Source: Halodesulfurarchaeum sp. (GTDB taxonomy: Archaea > Halobacteriota > Halobacteria > Halobacteriales > Halobacteriaceae). Taken from it: a stretch of DNA of 6,816 nt. Below the pieces are notes generated by a model. The model did not search any database, was not told the origin of the DNA, and worked only from the letters and a program-made list of their open reading frames with translations. Within the stretch, counting starts at the first letter, position 1; each line of letters starts with the position of its first letter. The translations under genes were made by a program, and so were the position numbers. The DNA lies in the NCBI GenBank assembly GCA_018334775.1, contig JAGXLJ010000064.1, positions 1-6,816 on the forward strand, written 5' to 3'. This document shows, in pieces, positions 5,601 through 6,816 of this stretch.

Positions 5601-6722
5601 ATGGTGGAGTTCTCACGTCGCGTCGAATCGGTCTCGATCAGCGGCATCCGAGAAGTGTTCGAAGCGGCCGGCAGTGAGGCGATCAACCTGGGTCTCGGGC
5701 AACCGGATTTCCCGACGCCGGAGCATGCCCGGGCAGCCGCTGTCGAGGCTATCGAAACAGGGAAGGCTGACGCCTACACCTCGAATTTCGGGACTGAATC
5801 ACTTCGAGATGCCATCCGAGAGAAACATGCCCGAGACAACGATCTTGACGTATCCCGCGAGCAGGTCATTGCGACGGCTGGTGGGAGTGAAGCCCTTCAT
5901 CTGGCTCTCGAAGCCCATGTTGATTCGGGTGATGAGGTTTTGCACCCAGACCCGGGTTTTGTTTCGTACTCCGCGTTGACGAAACTGGCCGGTGGTACTC
6001 CTGTCTCTGTGCCGCTCCGCGATGACCTCACTCTCTCACCAGCAGCCGTGGAACAGCGAATCACCCCGGATACGGCCGCGATTATCATCAACAGTCCGGC
6101 GAATCCAACCGGTGCCGTCCAGCCACCGTCGGATATGCGTGCTTTTGCCCGTATTGCGGACGAATATGACGTCCTCCTTATTTCAGATGAGGTGTACGAA
6201 CAGATCGTCTTCGAGGGTACGCATCGTTCGCCCATGGAATTTGCCGACTCGGACAACGTCGTGGTAATCAATGCCGCCTCGAAGACGTACTCGATGACAG
6301 GGTGGCGGCTCGGGTGGGTCGTTGCCAGTGAAGCGCGAATCGAACGAATGCTCCGTGTTCATCAGTACATCCAAGCGTGTGCCAGTGCGCCGGCCCAGCA
6401 CGCTGCCGAAGCGGCGCTTCGGGGACCCCAAGAGCAAGTCGAGGACATGGTTGAAGCGTTTGAAACCCGCCGAGATGTACTTCGGTCCGGGCTTGAAGAC
6501 ATGGGGCTTAGCGTGCCGGAACCGCGGGGCGCGTTCTACGTCATGCCAGAAGTGCCTGCGGGATGGGTCGATGCGGTCATCGAACGAGGCGTCATCGTGG
6601 TTCCCGGGTCGGCCTTCGGTGACGCCGGATCGGGGTACGCCAGGATCTCGTATGCGACGGATTTGGAAACGATCCGTGAGGCCTTGGATGTCATGCGAGA
6701 CGCGACGCAGGCCGTCTCGTAA
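5601..6722 (+). CDS. Class I/II pyridoxal-phosphate aminotransferase (AspAT-like)
   Basis: Cytoplasmic enzyme that moves an amino group between an amino acid and a 2-oxo acid. The 373 residues match the Igamma aspartate/aromatic aminotransferase group. Visible motifs are LGLGQPDFPTPEH (30-42), the GGSEALHLAL phosphate-binding segment (94-103), SPANPTG with N168, SDEVYE with D196 pairing the PLP ring nitrogen, the Schiff-base lysine K228 in NAASKTYSMTGWRLGW (224-239), and R348 in ARISYA, the expected substrate carboxylate ligand. The family tyrosine in P-x-Y is replaced by Phe (DPGFVSY, 117-123). Substrate cannot be fixed from sequence; aspartate, aromatic amino acids or alanine are candidates. 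It follows PAC2 by 48 nt on the same strand, without an obvious functional link. Confidence 0.96.
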   Translation: MVEFSRRVESVSISGIREVFEAAGSEAINLGLGQPDFPTPEHARAAAVEAIETGKADAYTSNFGTESLRDAIREKHARDNDLDVSREQVIATAGGSEALHLALEAHVDSGDEVLHPDPGFVSYSALTKLAGGTPVSVPLRDDLTLSPAAVEQRITPDTAAIIINSPANPTGAVQPPSDMRAFARIADEYDVLLISDEVYEQIVFEGTHRSPMEFADSDNVVVINAASKTYSMTGWRLGWVVASEARIERMLRVHQYIQACASAPAQHAAEAALRGPQEQVEDMVEAFETRRDVLRSGLEDMGLSVPEPRGAFYVMPEVPAGWVDAVIERGVIVVPGSAFGDAGSGYARISYATDLETIREALDVMRDATQAVS

Positions 6723-6728
6723 TCGGTC

Positions 6729-6816
6729 TCATCTGACCGGCGGCTCGGTCAGGACCAGAATCGTCACTATGCCACCGAGTGCGAGCAACACGGCCCCGGT
6801 AAACACGGTTCTCTCC
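6729..6816 (-). CDS. C-terminal end of a membrane protein (partial)
   Basis: The minus strand is open from the window edge to a TGA at 6731-6729, giving the last 28 residues of a protein. They contain a hydrophobic stretch VFTGAVLLALGGIVTILVL, consistent with one transmembrane helix, followed by the short polar tail TEPPVR. A Glu-Arg pair precedes the helix. The gene begins outside the window, so the family cannot be named. Its stop lies 6 nt from the aminotransferase stop on the other strand, a tight convergent arrangement. A chance open frame is possible given the short length, but a clean helix ending exactly between two genes makes a real gene more likely. Confidence 0.65.
   Translation of the reverse strand, partial: ERTVFTGAVLLALGGIVTILVLTEPPVR
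6733..6752. other. 7-bp inverted repeat at the convergent gene ends
   Basis: CTGACCG, loop GCGGCT, CGGTCAG, starting 11 nt after the aminotransferase stop and inside the last codons of the converging membrane-protein gene. It could act as a bidirectional 3'-end hairpin that stabilises or terminates either transcript. No T-run follows on either strand, so a classical terminator is not supported. Confidence 0.4.

Noticed and set aside
1..6816. CRISPR arrays, tRNA/rRNA genes, insertion sequences or att sites
   Set aside because: No regularly spaced repeats, no tRNA-like cloverleaf pattern, no transposase or terminal repeats seen on either strand; the genes are intact and tightly packed.

Overview
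The window looks like chromosomal DNA of a halophilic archaeon (Halobacteria). The proteins are strongly acidic, codons favour G or C at the third position, and there is a Tat-type lipoprotein signal. Six of the seven complete genes have a TATA-like element centred about 27-32 nt before the ATG, as expected for leaderless haloarchaeal transcripts. I cannot name the genus.

Left and centre (51-4714, all on the minus strand; in transcription order from high to low coordinates): a RsmB/NOP-type RNA cytosine-C5 methyltransferase (4714-3806); a PUA-like, RsmF-C-like RNA-binding protein whose ATG overlaps the methyltransferase stop (3809-3276); a small Tat lipoprotein (3261-2914); the nucleotide exchange factor GrpE (2853-2212); and the Hsp70 chaperone DnaK (1952-51). 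A hairpin followed by a T-rich tract separates the lipoprotein gene from grpE. A 259-nt gap with several promoter-like elements separates grpE from dnaK. The five genes are therefore probably at least three transcription units rather than one operon. No DnaJ gene is visible, and the window ends 50 nt beyond dnaK.

Right (4806-6816): a divergent pair on the plus strand, a PAC2-family proteasome assembly chaperone/activator homologue (4806-5552) and a class I PLP-dependent aminotransferase (5601-6722). The 3' end of a minus-strand gene for a membrane protein (6816-6729) converges on the aminotransferase with 6 nt between stops.

How the genes relate: DnaK and GrpE form the Hsp70 refolding machine. 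The PAC2 protein ends in Met-Tyr-Gln, a match to the HbYX motif used to dock on the 20S proteasome, so folding and degradation functions lie close together. The methyltransferase and its overlapping PUA-like partner look like one RNA-modification unit split into two polypeptides. This is mostly a core region. The observations most worth following are the HbYX tail, the split methyltransferase with an altered motif I, and the complex region upstream of dnaK.
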